A stretch of DNA of 6,126 nt, taken from NCBI GenBank assembly GCA_028289265.1, contig JAQGGU010000063.1, positions 1 through 6,126 on the forward strand. Reading direction: 5' to 3'. How positions within the stretch are numbered: the stretch's first letter is position 1; the number at the start of each line of letters is the position of its first letter. The position numbers and the translations under genes are program-made. The notes below the pieces were generated by a model, which did not search any database, was not told the DNA's origin, and was given only the letters and a program-made list of their open reading frames with translations. Positions 1-5,173 of the stretch are shown here, in pieces. The stretch is from Candidatus Saccharimonadota bacterium (lineage in GTDB: Bacteria; Patescibacteriota; Saccharimonadia; Saccharimonadales; UBA4665).

Positions 1-2
1 AC

Positions 3-332
3 AACGCTGGCCGGGCCCTGCGTCACCTGGCCAATCCTGTACTACTGCAGCGGGCGATCGGCTCAAAGCGGATCTCGGTCTACCCGCTGGTGCAGCCCCA
101 TCCCGACGTATCCCGACTGGCCCGGGCCTTCCTGGCGTCCGCCCGGCAGCTCATGGCCGCGGCCGACCGTGACTATCCCGGCGCGGCACCCCCGCCCGCC
201 GCAGCGACCGCAGCACCACACCGTGGTCACAGCCGAAGCGCTGGCCGATCCGCGCCAGCGACCAGCCAGCGCCGTAGAGCTCAATCGCCGCCTGGACCTG
301 CTCCGGACTTAGAACGCGACGCCGCGGCGTGA
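3..332 (+). CDS. 3' end of an unrecognised GC-rich reading frame (5' partial, doubtful)
   Basis: A reading frame is open from the window edge and ends at TGA 330-332. I recognise no family. Only the first 50-55 codons look protein-like: they give a mixed hydrophobic and charged stretch containing VSRLARAFLASARQL, which could form an amphipathic C-terminal helix. After about position 160 the frame runs antisense to the helix-turn-helix gene and becomes Ala/Pro/Arg-rich filler, as expected of a shadow frame in GC-rich DNA. A real upstream gene may have been broken near 150-170, or the whole frame may be fortuitous. Other frames are also open here, as is usual at this base composition, so openness alone is weak evidence. 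Confidence 0.22.
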   Translation, partial: NAGRALRHLANPVLLQRAIGSKRISVYPLVQPHPDVSRLARAFLASARQLMAAADRDYPGAAPPPAAATAAPHRGHSRSAGRSAPATSQRRRAQSPPGPAPDLERDAAA

Positions 333-585
333 CGCCGGCCCGGCGCAGATGCGCAGCCACCGTCTTGCGGCTGATGCCCCAGCGCTCCGCCAGGACGGGC
401 ATGTCGTCGCCGGCTTGGTACTGAGCAACCAGCTCGGCAGCTTGCGCGGCGGACAGCCGGCGCTGCCACTGACGCTGGCTGACTGGGGGAGCGGGCTCCG
501 GCCGGGCTAGCACCGCAGGCAGCGCAGTTGCCAAGCGCCTGAACTGGGCTTTCTGTTTCGAGCTTGCTCCTGTTAGGCCCACCAA
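151..585 (-). CDS. Small protein with two tandem helix-turn-helix repeats (actinobacterial type)
   Basis: This encodes a protein of about 144 residues, probably a DNA-binding regulator or an accessory protein of a mobile element. Two similar units of about 42 residues are visible, roughly 44-85 and 92-133. Both follow LSxxQ, a helix, Y.AG, a helix-turn-helix with R.G at the turn, a recognition helix, and LRRAGV. The layout resembles the resolvase/Hin-type HTH and sigma-70 region 4-like folds; no recombinase catalytic domain is present. The N-terminal TGASSKQKAQFRRL resembles leaders I associate with actinobacterial HTH proteins. The start is uncertain: TTG at 585-583 and GTG at 582-580 are both possible, no Shine-Dalgarno precedes them, and a terminator hairpin lies immediately upstream. 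The gene may therefore be truncated at its 5' end by the composition junction. Its GC content is far above that of the cluster to the right, suggesting transfer or a chimeric join. Confidence 0.65.
   Translation of the reverse strand: MVGLTGASSKQKAQFRRLATALPAVLARPEPAPPVSQRQWQRRLSAAQAAELVAQYQAGDDMPVLAERWGISRKTVAAHLRRAGVTPRRRVLSPEQVQAAIELYGAGWSLARIGQRFGCDHGVVLRSLRRAGVPRRDSHGRPRP
578..584. other. Sharp base-composition junction
   Basis: Left of this point the DNA is strongly GC-rich (46 of 60 bases in 121-180 are G or C). To the right it drops at once, to 18 of 60 in 781-840, and the protein-coding genes further on are near balanced. The change falls at the 5' edge of the HTH gene and at the first base of the terminator hairpin. 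It could mark an insertion boundary or an assembly chimera; the sequence alone cannot decide. Confidence 0.6.
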
Positions 586-621
586 ATAAAAAAGGCGAGC
601 CTCGGTTCGTCTTTTTTATTT
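584..621 (+). terminator. Strong symmetrical (bidirectional-looking) terminator hairpin
   Basis: Arm 584-598 pairs with 607-621 over 15 positions (14 Watson-Crick pairs and one G-U), with an 8-nt loop at 599-606. The outer part is an A-run on the left and a T-run on the right, so it could stop transcription in either direction. It immediately follows CCAC at 579-582. The second terminator at 757-796 likewise follows a CCAC, the end of repeat copy 1. It is unclear which transcript this hairpin ends, because no low-GC gene remains to its left. Confidence 0.75.
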
Positions 622-681
622 GCATGATGCAGGACGTAAAACCCTGGACGCGGCTGCGTTCGCAGACGCAAAGTCCAGGGT

Positions 682-756
682 TTGGTCATCCGACTTCACG
701 CGCAGAAATTTATTTCGAGCATGAAGTCGAGATGTGCACCGTCCCTGTATCTCCAC
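682..756 (+). repeat. 75-nt direct repeat, copy 1
   Basis: This copy matches 1443-1517 at 71 of 75 positions without gaps. The differences fall at 722 (T here, G in the other copy), 738 (A/G), 739 (C/T) and 741 (G/A). All four lie in predicted loop or unpaired positions, while the stems CGACTTC/GAAGTCG, GAAA/TTTC and GAGAT/ATCTC are unchanged. Identity stops abruptly after CTCCAC at the right end and starts at TTGGTCATCC at the left end. Confidence 0.93.
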
Positions 757-796
757 AAACATAAAAAGCTCTGCATTTGCAGGGCTTTTTATGTTT
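757..796 (+). terminator. Near-perfect 18-bp terminator hairpin
   Basis: Bases 757-774 pair with 779-796 over 18 positions (17 Watson-Crick pairs and one T-G wobble at 770/783), leaving a 4-nt ATTT loop. A-rich and T-rich outer stem halves make it usable from both strands. It begins at the first base after repeat copy 1, so it most likely ends the transcript containing that repeat. It also insulates the gene at 911 from upstream transcription. Bases 797-900, between this hairpin and the next gene, are AT-rich; TAGAAT at 876-881 is a weak -10 candidate without a convincing -35. Confidence 0.8.
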
Positions 797-910
797 TGAA
801 AGATTTTCTTTCATATCGCGTAACGGTAGTACATATAAAAACCTTACAGACCTCTCATAGGCTCTGCAGTACAACTAGAATACAAATATAAGACCGTAAA
901 GGAGGTGAAA

Positions 911-1285
911 ATGGGACTGCTCGATGATATTAAAGGAAAGCTATCAAACATTGATCTGGACAAAGTTAAGAGCGAAATAGCTGACTTGCAACAGAAGAGA
1001 GATAGGGGAGAGGCTACCCCCGATGACCACCAGCGCCTAGCCGACTTGCAGCAGCAACAGGCTGACGCCGAAGGCCAGAACCCGGTGGGGCAGCCTCAGG
1101 CGTCAGATGCCGGCCAAACGCCGGCCGCAGACCCAAATCAAGTTATTGATGAAGTTTTGCCGCAGCTGCAGCAACTGGTTCAGCAGGAGCGTGACGGCTC
1201 AATCGATGATAATGGTCGTCGGCGGCTCAATGCGTTTCGTCAGGTACTGCAACCCCAGCCACAGGATCCAGTAGCCGTAGAATAG
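911..1285 (+). CDS. Small Gln-rich, probably helical protein of unknown function
   Basis: This encodes a soluble protein of 124 residues with no signal peptide, membrane segment or cysteine; I recognise no family. ATG 911 is chosen because AGGAGG at 900-905 sits 5 nt upstream; the in-frame GTG at 905 overlaps that Shine-Dalgarno sequence and is rejected. Residues 1-50 are charged and heptad-like (MGLLDDIKGKL, then IADLQQKRDRGEATPDD), suggesting a helical hairpin. Residues 51-75 are a Gln/Ala/Pro/Gly-rich linker, probably disordered. Residues 76-114 form a second helical section. The two helical parts appear related: about 26-48 (LQQKRDRGEATPDDHQRLADL) aligns with about 90-112 (VQQERDGSIDDNGRRRLNAF) with one gap. 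The C-terminus is a Pro/Gln tail. It stands alone between a terminator and a structured non-coding stretch and has the only strong Shine-Dalgarno sequence in the window, so it may be well translated. Confidence 0.8.
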   Translation: MGLLDDIKGKLSNIDLDKVKSEIADLQQKRDRGEATPDDHQRLADLQQQQADAEGQNPVGQPQASDAGQTPAADPNQVIDEVLPQLQQLVQQERDGSIDDNGRRRLNAFRQVLQPQPQDPVAVE

Positions 1286-1323
1286 CCTGCTGCTGTGTAA
1301 ACTTAAGGGTCTGATGTACTGGG

Positions 1324-1345
1324 CCAGGAACATTTCTGGTAATTA
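1324..1345 (+). terminator. Possible weak terminator after the small gene
   Basis: CCAGGA at 1324-1329 pairs with TTCTGG at 1334-1339 (5 Watson-Crick pairs and one G-U) around a 4-nt ACAT loop, followed by TAATTATT. The stem is short and the T-run imperfect, so this is much weaker than the hairpins at 584-621 and 757-796. A second small inverted repeat, TCCTA/TAGGA, follows at 1347-1362. Confidence 0.28.
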
Positions 1346-1373
1346 TTCCTAGACATATAGGATAGCAGAGCCC

Positions 1374-1517
1374 CCTCGCCCTGCGGAGGTCGCTTCGGGC
1401 GACTGTCACTCGTGACCATGGTCGTCGTGCTGCGTCACCAGGTTGGTCATCCGACTTCACGCGCAGAAATTTATTTCGAGCAGGAAGTCGAGATGTGCGT
1501 CATCCCTGTATCTCCAC
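1374..1517 (+). ncRNA. Candidate structured RNA ending in repeat copy 2
   Basis: The gap between the small gene and the MurF gene (1286-1606) holds no supported coding region but has several possible stems. These are CCTC/GAGG (1374-1377 with 1386-1389), GTCGC/GCGAC around TTCGG (1389-1393 with 1399-1403, sharing one base with the previous stem), and GTGAC/GTCAC (1412-1416 with 1434-1438). The 75-nt repeat follows with all its stems intact. The 5' part shares no obvious sequence with the region before copy 1, yet both copies sit at the 3' end of a GC-rich hairpin stretch. Unlike copy 1, copy 2 has no strong terminator after it, so transcription could read on into the MurF gene as a leader. 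Function and strand are inferred. Confidence 0.33.
1443..1517 (+). repeat. 75-nt direct repeat, copy 2
   Basis: This is the same-orientation copy of 682-756, 71 of 75 identical and ungapped, with substitutions at 1483, 1499, 1500 and 1502. The two copies flank the small gene at 911-1285. The repeat lies in frame with, and upstream of, the MurF gene, but the MurF start is downstream at 1607. The shared peptide produced by reading both copies (containing HPTSRAEIYFE) is a by-product of the DNA identity. Confidence 0.93.
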
Positions 1518-1591
1518 CTATAAAGATCCTTCACGGTACGTGCAATCATAAAAATAAAGAGATAAGTTCATTTGTCAGCACGCTACTTCTG

Positions 1592-1597
1592 TATAAT
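1592..1597 (+). promoter_or_regulatory. -10 box for the MurF gene (leaderless type)
   Basis: A consensus TATAAT ends 9 nt before ATG 1607, so transcription would be expected to start within a few bases of the start codon. There is no Shine-Dalgarno sequence in the gap. A TTGTCA at 1572-1577 is the best -35 look-alike, but its 14-nt spacing is short. The same arrangement recurs before the hydrolase and Ddl genes. Confidence 0.55.
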
Positions 1598-1606
1598 ACA
1601 AACAAT

Positions 1607-2890
1607 ATGATAAAACTTTCCCCTAAAAAAATCGGCAAAGATTTTGTATGTTCTATCCTTGAATCGCAAGTGCGGCGGCTGCGTAAAAAGCATAATTTTA
1701 AGCTGGTTGCAGTAGTCGGTAGTATTGGTAAGACCAGCACTAAGCTAGCTATCGCCCACGCCTTAGAGCCGTCAAGGCGGGTTATGTACCAAACGGGGAA
1801 TTATAATGACCGCGTCACGGTGCCGCTTGTAATGTTCGGACGAAAGCTTCCTTCGTTATTCAACGTTCCGGCATGGGTCAAAATCTTCCTCTTAAATGAA
1901 AAGACCATACGACTGCCGTACTTTTATGATGTCGTGGTCGTTGAGCTTGGCACCGACAAGCCCGGCGAAATAGCTCGCTTTGCATATCTTGAGCCTGATA
2001 TCACCGTAGTTACGGCCATTACGCCGGAGCACATGGAATGTTTCAAGACGCTCGATGGCGTAGCCAAGGAAGAGCTGACAGTATGTGATTTCTCAAAGAA
2101 AATCTTAGTAAACGCCGATGATACCCCTGCGCAGTACCTTGAGGGCCGCGGCGTGCTGACATATGGCCAAAACCCGAGCAATACTTACAAGGTCACGAAT
2201 TATGAGTCGCAAGGATTGCAGGGTGCTGATGTCGAACTACAACTGGCAAGTGAGCCGCCGTTCCAGGCAAAGGCGCACATACTTGGCCGACAAGGCATGA
2301 AGATCTTGCTGGCAGCCGCTGCCGTCGGACAGCTTATCGGTCTGACCGATGACGAGCTGCAGCGCGGCCTGCAGGAAATAAGGCCGTTTGCGGGACGTAT
2401 GCAGATACTAACAGGTATAAAAGGCAGTACCATCATTGATGACACGTACAATGCCAGTCCGGCACCGGTCATGGCCGCGCTTGATGTGCTGTATGCTGCC
2501 GATGCGCCACAGCGTATAGCCATTCTTGGGAATATGAACGAGCTTGGTGAATATAGTGAAGAAGCGCACGTTACCGTAGGATCATATTGTCGTCCGGACA
2601 TGCTCGATTTTGTGGTTACTATTGGCCCTGATGCTGAAAAATATTTAGCTCCGGCCGCCCGCGCGAAGGGTTGTACGGTACACAGCTTTTCCAGTCCTTA
2701 CGAGGCGGGCGACTTTATTGCGAAACAGCTCAAGGAAAAAGCTATCGTACTTGCTGAGGGCTCTCAAAACCTCGTCTTTGCGGAGGAATCTCTCAAGCCG
2801 CTGCTCGCGGATAAAGCTGATGAGCACAAGCTCGTCCGCCAATCCCAGTACTGGCTGAATATAAAAAGTAAACAATTCACCACTTTATAA
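1607..2890 (+). CDS. murF: MurF-type UDP-MurNAc-tripeptide--D-alanyl-D-alanine ligase, lacking the usual N-terminal domain
   Basis: This is an ATP-dependent cytoplasmic Mur ligase of 427 residues, expected to join D-Ala-D-Ala to UDP-MurNAc-tripeptide. The P-loop GSIGKTSTK is at 38-46 and GNYND at 64-68. VVELGTDKPGEI at 111-122 contains the metal-binding Glu. H142 and K154 (EHM, then VAKEEL) match the histidine and carbamylated lysine of the family. The hallmark DDTYNASP is at 278-285 and ILGNMNELG, the ADP-side loop, at 306-314. Only 37 residues precede the P-loop, whereas classical MurF has roughly 100, so the domain that grips the UDP-sugar is absent; I recall this short form from CPR bacteria. 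The usual GDM is GNM, and the C-terminal KGSR reads EGSQ (384-387). ATG 1607 is chosen because a TATAAT box lies 9 nt upstream and the open frame before it is the 75-nt repeat. The hydrolase gene follows after 35 nt without a terminator. Confidence 0.87.
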   Translation: MIKLSPKKIGKDFVCSILESQVRRLRKKHNFKLVAVVGSIGKTSTKLAIAHALEPSRRVMYQTGNYNDRVTVPLVMFGRKLPSLFNVPAWVKIFLLNEKTIRLPYFYDVVVVELGTDKPGEIARFAYLEPDITVVTAITPEHMECFKTLDGVAKEELTVCDFSKKILVNADDTPAQYLEGRGVLTYGQNPSNTYKVTNYESQGLQGADVELQLASEPPFQAKAHILGRQGMKILLAAAAVGQLIGLTDDELQRGLQEIRPFAGRMQILTGIKGSTIIDDTYNASPAPVMAALDVLYAADAPQRIAILGNMNELGEYSEEAHVTVGSYCRPDMLDFVVTIGPDAEKYLAPAARAKGCTVHSFSSPYEAGDFIAKQLKEKAIVLAEGSQNLVFAEESLKPLLADKADEHKLVRQSQYWLNIKSKQFTTL

Positions 2891-2911
2891 TGATGACTTC
2901 AGATATCATCG

Positions 2912-2917
2912 TATAAT
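2912..2917 (+). promoter_or_regulatory. -10 box for the hydrolase gene (leaderless type)
   Basis: TATAAT ends 8 nt before ATG 2926 in the short gap after the MurF stop, again without a Shine-Dalgarno sequence. A second TATAAT at 2886-2891 overlaps the MurF stop codon. No good -35 is visible at 16-18 nt. The hydrolase and second ligase may be transcribed from here as well as by read-through from the MurF gene. Confidence 0.48.
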
Positions 2918-2925
2918 AAAACTAT

Positions 2926-3678
2926 ATGCAAGTTATTACCGACGGCCTCATGACGCATTACGAGCGCGCAGGAAAGGGGCGGCTGATATTGATTCTTCCC
3001 GGATGGGCTGATACGTCCAGCAGCTGGTTGCCGATCCAAAAGGCACTTAGTGCCACCTATGATGTTGTTGTACTTGATGAACCCGGCTTTGGTCGCAGCC
3101 AGGCACCGCACGAGGCATGGGGCTTGGACGGATACACTGAATTTATCGGTCATTTTCTCGACAAAATTGGTGCTGTTGATTTGCATGCTGTTATCGGCCA
3201 TTCCAACGGAGGGGCATTAGCCATACGAGGTTTGAGCAGACAAAAGTTTACTGCCTCTAAGCTAATTTTGGTTGCAAGCGCAGGAATTCGATCTGGCGGA
3301 TCTGGCCGCAAAAATGCGTTCCGTATATTAGCAAAAGTAGGTAAAATAGCCTCTGTGCCCCTACCGAGCTCTGTAAAACATAAGCTGCGATCGAAGCTGT
3401 ATACGTCAATAGGTTCCGATATGCTCGTCGCCGAACACATGCAGGAAACGTTTAAAAAAATCGTTACGGACGATGTACAAGCAGATGCTGCCAGCCTCAA
3501 GGTGTCGACGCTGCTTATCTACGGAGACAAGGATACAAGTACTCCCGTAGAGTTTGGTTCTGCTTTTAATAATTTAATTCAAGATTCCAATTTGGAAGTA
3601 ATAGATGGCGCAGGGCACTTCTTGCATGTCGAAAATAAAGACCGTTTAGTAAAGAGCATTCAGGGGTTTCTTAAATGA
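2926..3678 (+). CDS. Alpha/beta-fold hydrolase inside the peptidoglycan cluster
   Basis: This encodes a 250-residue serine hydrolase of the alpha/beta fold, complete and of usual length, with no signal peptide, so probably cytoplasmic. The nucleophile elbow is GHSNGG with Ser93. The acid is in GDKDTSTP (D201 or D203; D203 by position in the family) and the catalytic His is H231 in GAGHFLHVE. LPGWADT at 24-30 occupies the oxyanion-loop position normally held by HG, and DEPGFGRS at 51-58 is the typical strand-turn motif. A variable helical cap spans about 122-190. Such folds include esterases, C-C hydrolases and proline iminopeptidase-like enzymes; the sequence does not tell which. Its stop overlaps the start of the next ligase (ATGA), so the two are probably translated together. 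That links it to the cluster's peptidoglycan chemistry rather than to general metabolism. The specific substrate is unknown. Confidence 0.88.
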   Translation: MQVITDGLMTHYERAGKGRLILILPGWADTSSSWLPIQKALSATYDVVVLDEPGFGRSQAPHEAWGLDGYTEFIGHFLDKIGAVDLHAVIGHSNGGALAIRGLSRQKFTASKLILVASAGIRSGGSGRKNAFRILAKVGKIASVPLPSSVKHKLRSKLYTSIGSDMLVAEHMQETFKKIVTDDVQADAASLKVSTLLIYGDKDTSTPVEFGSAFNNLIQDSNLEVIDGAGHFLHVENKDRLVKSIQGFLK

Positions 3679-5111
3679 TAGGATCACTTAAAGCCTTTTA
3701 TCTCAAGCCTGCCACGATCATAACGTATATGTTGCAGAGTACTGAGTACGAAGTTGGTCCATATCTCAAGTGGTATTGGCGAACTCAGAATTTTGCTGCC
3801 GTCATGAAAAGACGCACGCTGAACAGTACTCGCCGGGCAGCATTGCTCCGTACGGTACTTCGTATGGGTATGTTGTTACAAGTCATAGGCGGACTAGTGA
3901 TGATATTCTTTGGCTCTCGGTCCGAATACGTTGAGCTCATCTGGTTTGGCATCGCTCTCGTCATTTCCTACCCGGTTGTTTGGGCTCATATAGTAGTCGT
4001 GCCGCTTTTGCTCGCAAAGTGGCTGATAGTCATCCCTAAAAATAATAAAGCCGTACGGGCTTCCGAGAAGCTCTACGAGCAGCACACTGCTGTTAAACTG
4101 GCGGTTGTCGGCAGTTATGGCAAGACTACCATGAAAGAATTGCTGGCTACTGTGATTGCTGAGGGCAAGAAAGTTGCTGCGACGCCGGCAAATAAGAACG
4201 TGGCAATTTCTCACGCAAACTTTGTAGAAGGACTTGATGGTGATGAGGATGTGCTTATCTTAGAGTACGGCGAGGGAGCTCCGGGTGACGTCGAGCAATT
4301 CTCCCGTACTACCCATCCTACCTATGCTGTTATTACCGGTTTAGCACCCGCCCATCTTGATAAGTATCGAACACTCGATGCAGCAGCAAAAGATATCTTT
4401 AGCGTAGCTGATTATGTCGCTGAGGGGCATGTCTATGTGAACTCAGAATCTCTTGCCAGCAAGCCGTTCGTCAAACCGGGATTTCATACGTATGACCAGG
4501 GCGGAGTAGGTGAATGGCGTACTACGAATATACGGGTTGATATTACCGGTACTAGTTTTGTGTTACAGCGTGCTGGAACAAAATTAAAACTGACGAGTGG
4601 ACTATTAGGTAGGCATCAGATCGGTCCTTTGAGTGTCGCCGCCGTGCTGGCTATTGAGTTTGGGCTGACTCCGCTCCAGGTTGAAAAAGGCATAGCTAAA
4701 ACAGTCCCGTTTGAGCATAGGATGAAACCGCGTCAATTATCAGGGGCGACGATTATTGATGACACATACAATGGTAACCTCGAGGGCATTCGTGCCGGTA
4801 CTGCGTTACTGAAAGAGCTTCCGGCGCGGCGCAAGTGGTATGTCACTCCTGGACTTGTAGACCAAGGTAAGGATACGGCTGCGATACATCGAGAAGTCGG
4901 TACGCTCATAGCGGCAGCGAAGCCAGATATTGTCGTGCTCATGAAGAATACGGTGACGGCCCATATCGAAGAAGGGTTGCGCGGGTCTGGCTTTGACGGG
5001 GAAATACGTATTGAACACGATCCGTTAGAGTTCTATACCAACTTGGAACATTTTATATCAAGCGGCGACGTAGTTCTCATGCAGAACGACTGGACTGATA
5101 ATTACGCTTAA
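3675..5111 (+). CDS. Membrane-anchored MurF-like Mur ligase
   Basis: This 478-residue protein has an N-terminal membrane region and a cytoplasmic Mur ligase body. Residues 64-80 and about 88-121 are strongly hydrophobic and give two or three membrane helices; positively charged residues before them (45-63) suggest the N-terminus is inside. The ligase then shows P-loop GSYGKTTMKE (146-155), ILEYGEGAPGDV (195-206), H227 and K239 at the same 12-residue spacing as in the first ligase, HRM (348-350), and DDTYNGN (362-368). The end differs from classical MurF: TPGLVDQG (391-398) replaces the LGDMxELG loop, and MQNDWTDNYA (469-478) replaces KGSR. The UDP-sugar domain is absent, with the membrane segment in its place. 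ATG 3675 overlaps the hydrolase stop, with AGGGG at 3662-3666 as a possible ribosome site. Databases may call it MurF, but membrane attachment and motif changes make its acceptor substrate uncertain. It is a diverged paralogue of the ligase at 1607-2890. Confidence 0.85.
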   Translation: MIGSLKAFYLKPATIITYMLQSTEYEVGPYLKWYWRTQNFAAVMKRRTLNSTRRAALLRTVLRMGMLLQVIGGLVMIFFGSRSEYVELIWFGIALVISYPVVWAHIVVVPLLLAKWLIVIPKNNKAVRASEKLYEQHTAVKLAVVGSYGKTTMKELLATVIAEGKKVAATPANKNVAISHANFVEGLDGDEDVLILEYGEGAPGDVEQFSRTTHPTYAVITGLAPAHLDKYRTLDAAAKDIFSVADYVAEGHVYVNSESLASKPFVKPGFHTYDQGGVGEWRTTNIRVDITGTSFVLQRAGTKLKLTSGLLGRHQIGPLSVAAVLAIEFGLTPLQVEKGIAKTVPFEHRMKPRQLSGATIIDDTYNGNLEGIRAGTALLKELPARRKWYVTPGLVDQGKDTAAIHREVGTLIAAAKPDIVVLMKNTVTAHIEEGLRGSGFDGEIRIEHDPLEFYTNLEHFISSGDVVLMQNDWTDNYA

Positions 5112-5137
5112 AGATACAGATTAAACATTAGCAAGAA

Positions 5138-5167
5138 TTGTAATTGTACGGCTTAATTGCATATACT
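5138..5167 (+). promoter_or_regulatory. Promoter of the Ddl gene
   Basis: TTGTAA at 5138-5143 (-35) and TATACT at 5162-5167 (-10) are 18 nt apart in the 62-nt gap after the second ligase. The -10 ends 6 nt before ATG 5174, so the transcript should begin at or next to the start codon. No terminator separates this from the upstream gene, so Ddl may also receive read-through transcription. Confidence 0.55.
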
Positions 5168-5172
5168 AATTG
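5141..5172 (+). repeat. Three TAATTG boxes at a 13-nt period over the Ddl promoter
   Basis: TAATTG occurs at 5141-5146, 5154-5159 and 5167-5172, exactly 13 nt apart each time; the last two extend to TAATTGCAT. The boxes overlap the -35, the spacer, and the -10 plus start region, so a protein bound to them would cover the promoter. They may be operator sites for a regulator of Ddl, or chance in AT-rich DNA. Confidence 0.5.
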
Positions 5173-5173
5173 C

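Larger units (their letters stand above)
639..796 (+). ncRNA. Candidate structured RNA: long hairpin, repeat copy 1, terminator
   Basis: No protein is supported between 622 and 910, but the stretch is dense in foldable structure. Hairpin 1 (639-683) has a perfect 11-bp outer stem (639-649 with 673-683), an inner GCG/CGC and CTGC/GCAG stem, and a GTTC loop. Hairpin 2 pairs 691-697 with 723-729 and encloses GAAA/TTTC (705-708 with 713-716). Hairpin 3 pairs GAGAT 729-733 with ATCTC 749-753. The terminator hairpin at 757-796 follows directly. The order fits a small RNA ended by its own terminator. A leader-type regulator of the gene at 911 is also possible, with the terminator acting as an expression platform. 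I cannot match it to a known RNA family, and strand is assumed from the terminator position. Confidence 0.38.

Noticed and set aside
557..584. tRNA 3' end ending in CCACCA at the junction
   Set aside because: The position expected for the T-loop reads GCTTGCT and the T-stem does not pair; the HTH reading frame continues through it.
281..625. Minus-strand frame overlapping the HTH gene and the terminator
   Set aside because: It crosses the terminator hairpin and the composition junction and is a shifted frame of the HTH gene.
742..756. Repeat 3' end (CCCTGTATCTCCAC) as the end of a tRNA or tmRNA, or as a tRNA-derived att site
   Set aside because: It resembles a T-stem plus acceptor strand, but no TTCGA-type T-loop, matching acceptor 5' strand or anticodon arm exists in either copy, and no integrase gene is in the window.
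682..764. Peptide shared by the two repeat copies (HPTSRAEIYFE) as a conserved coding motif
   Set aside because: The peptide match only reflects 95% DNA identity; the stems explain the conservation better and neither frame has a supported start.
905..910. GTG 905 as start of the small protein
   Set aside because: It lies inside the AGGAGGTG ribosome site; ATG 911 has ideal spacing.
639..1517. CRISPR array
   Set aside because: There are only two repeat copies, 75 nt long and about 760 nt apart, with a gene between them; there are no regular spacers.
1412..1606. In-frame 65-codon extension of the MurF gene from GTG 1412
   Set aside because: It runs through the non-coding repeat, has no ribosome site, and a consensus -10 box at 1592-1597 lies inside it; the family-like sequence starts at ATG 1607.
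3676..3678. UGA recoded as glycine, as in some CPR groups
   Set aside because: The hydrolase ends naturally at this TGA after its last expected helix, and the next gene starts in the overlapping ATG; no gene needs TGA read through.
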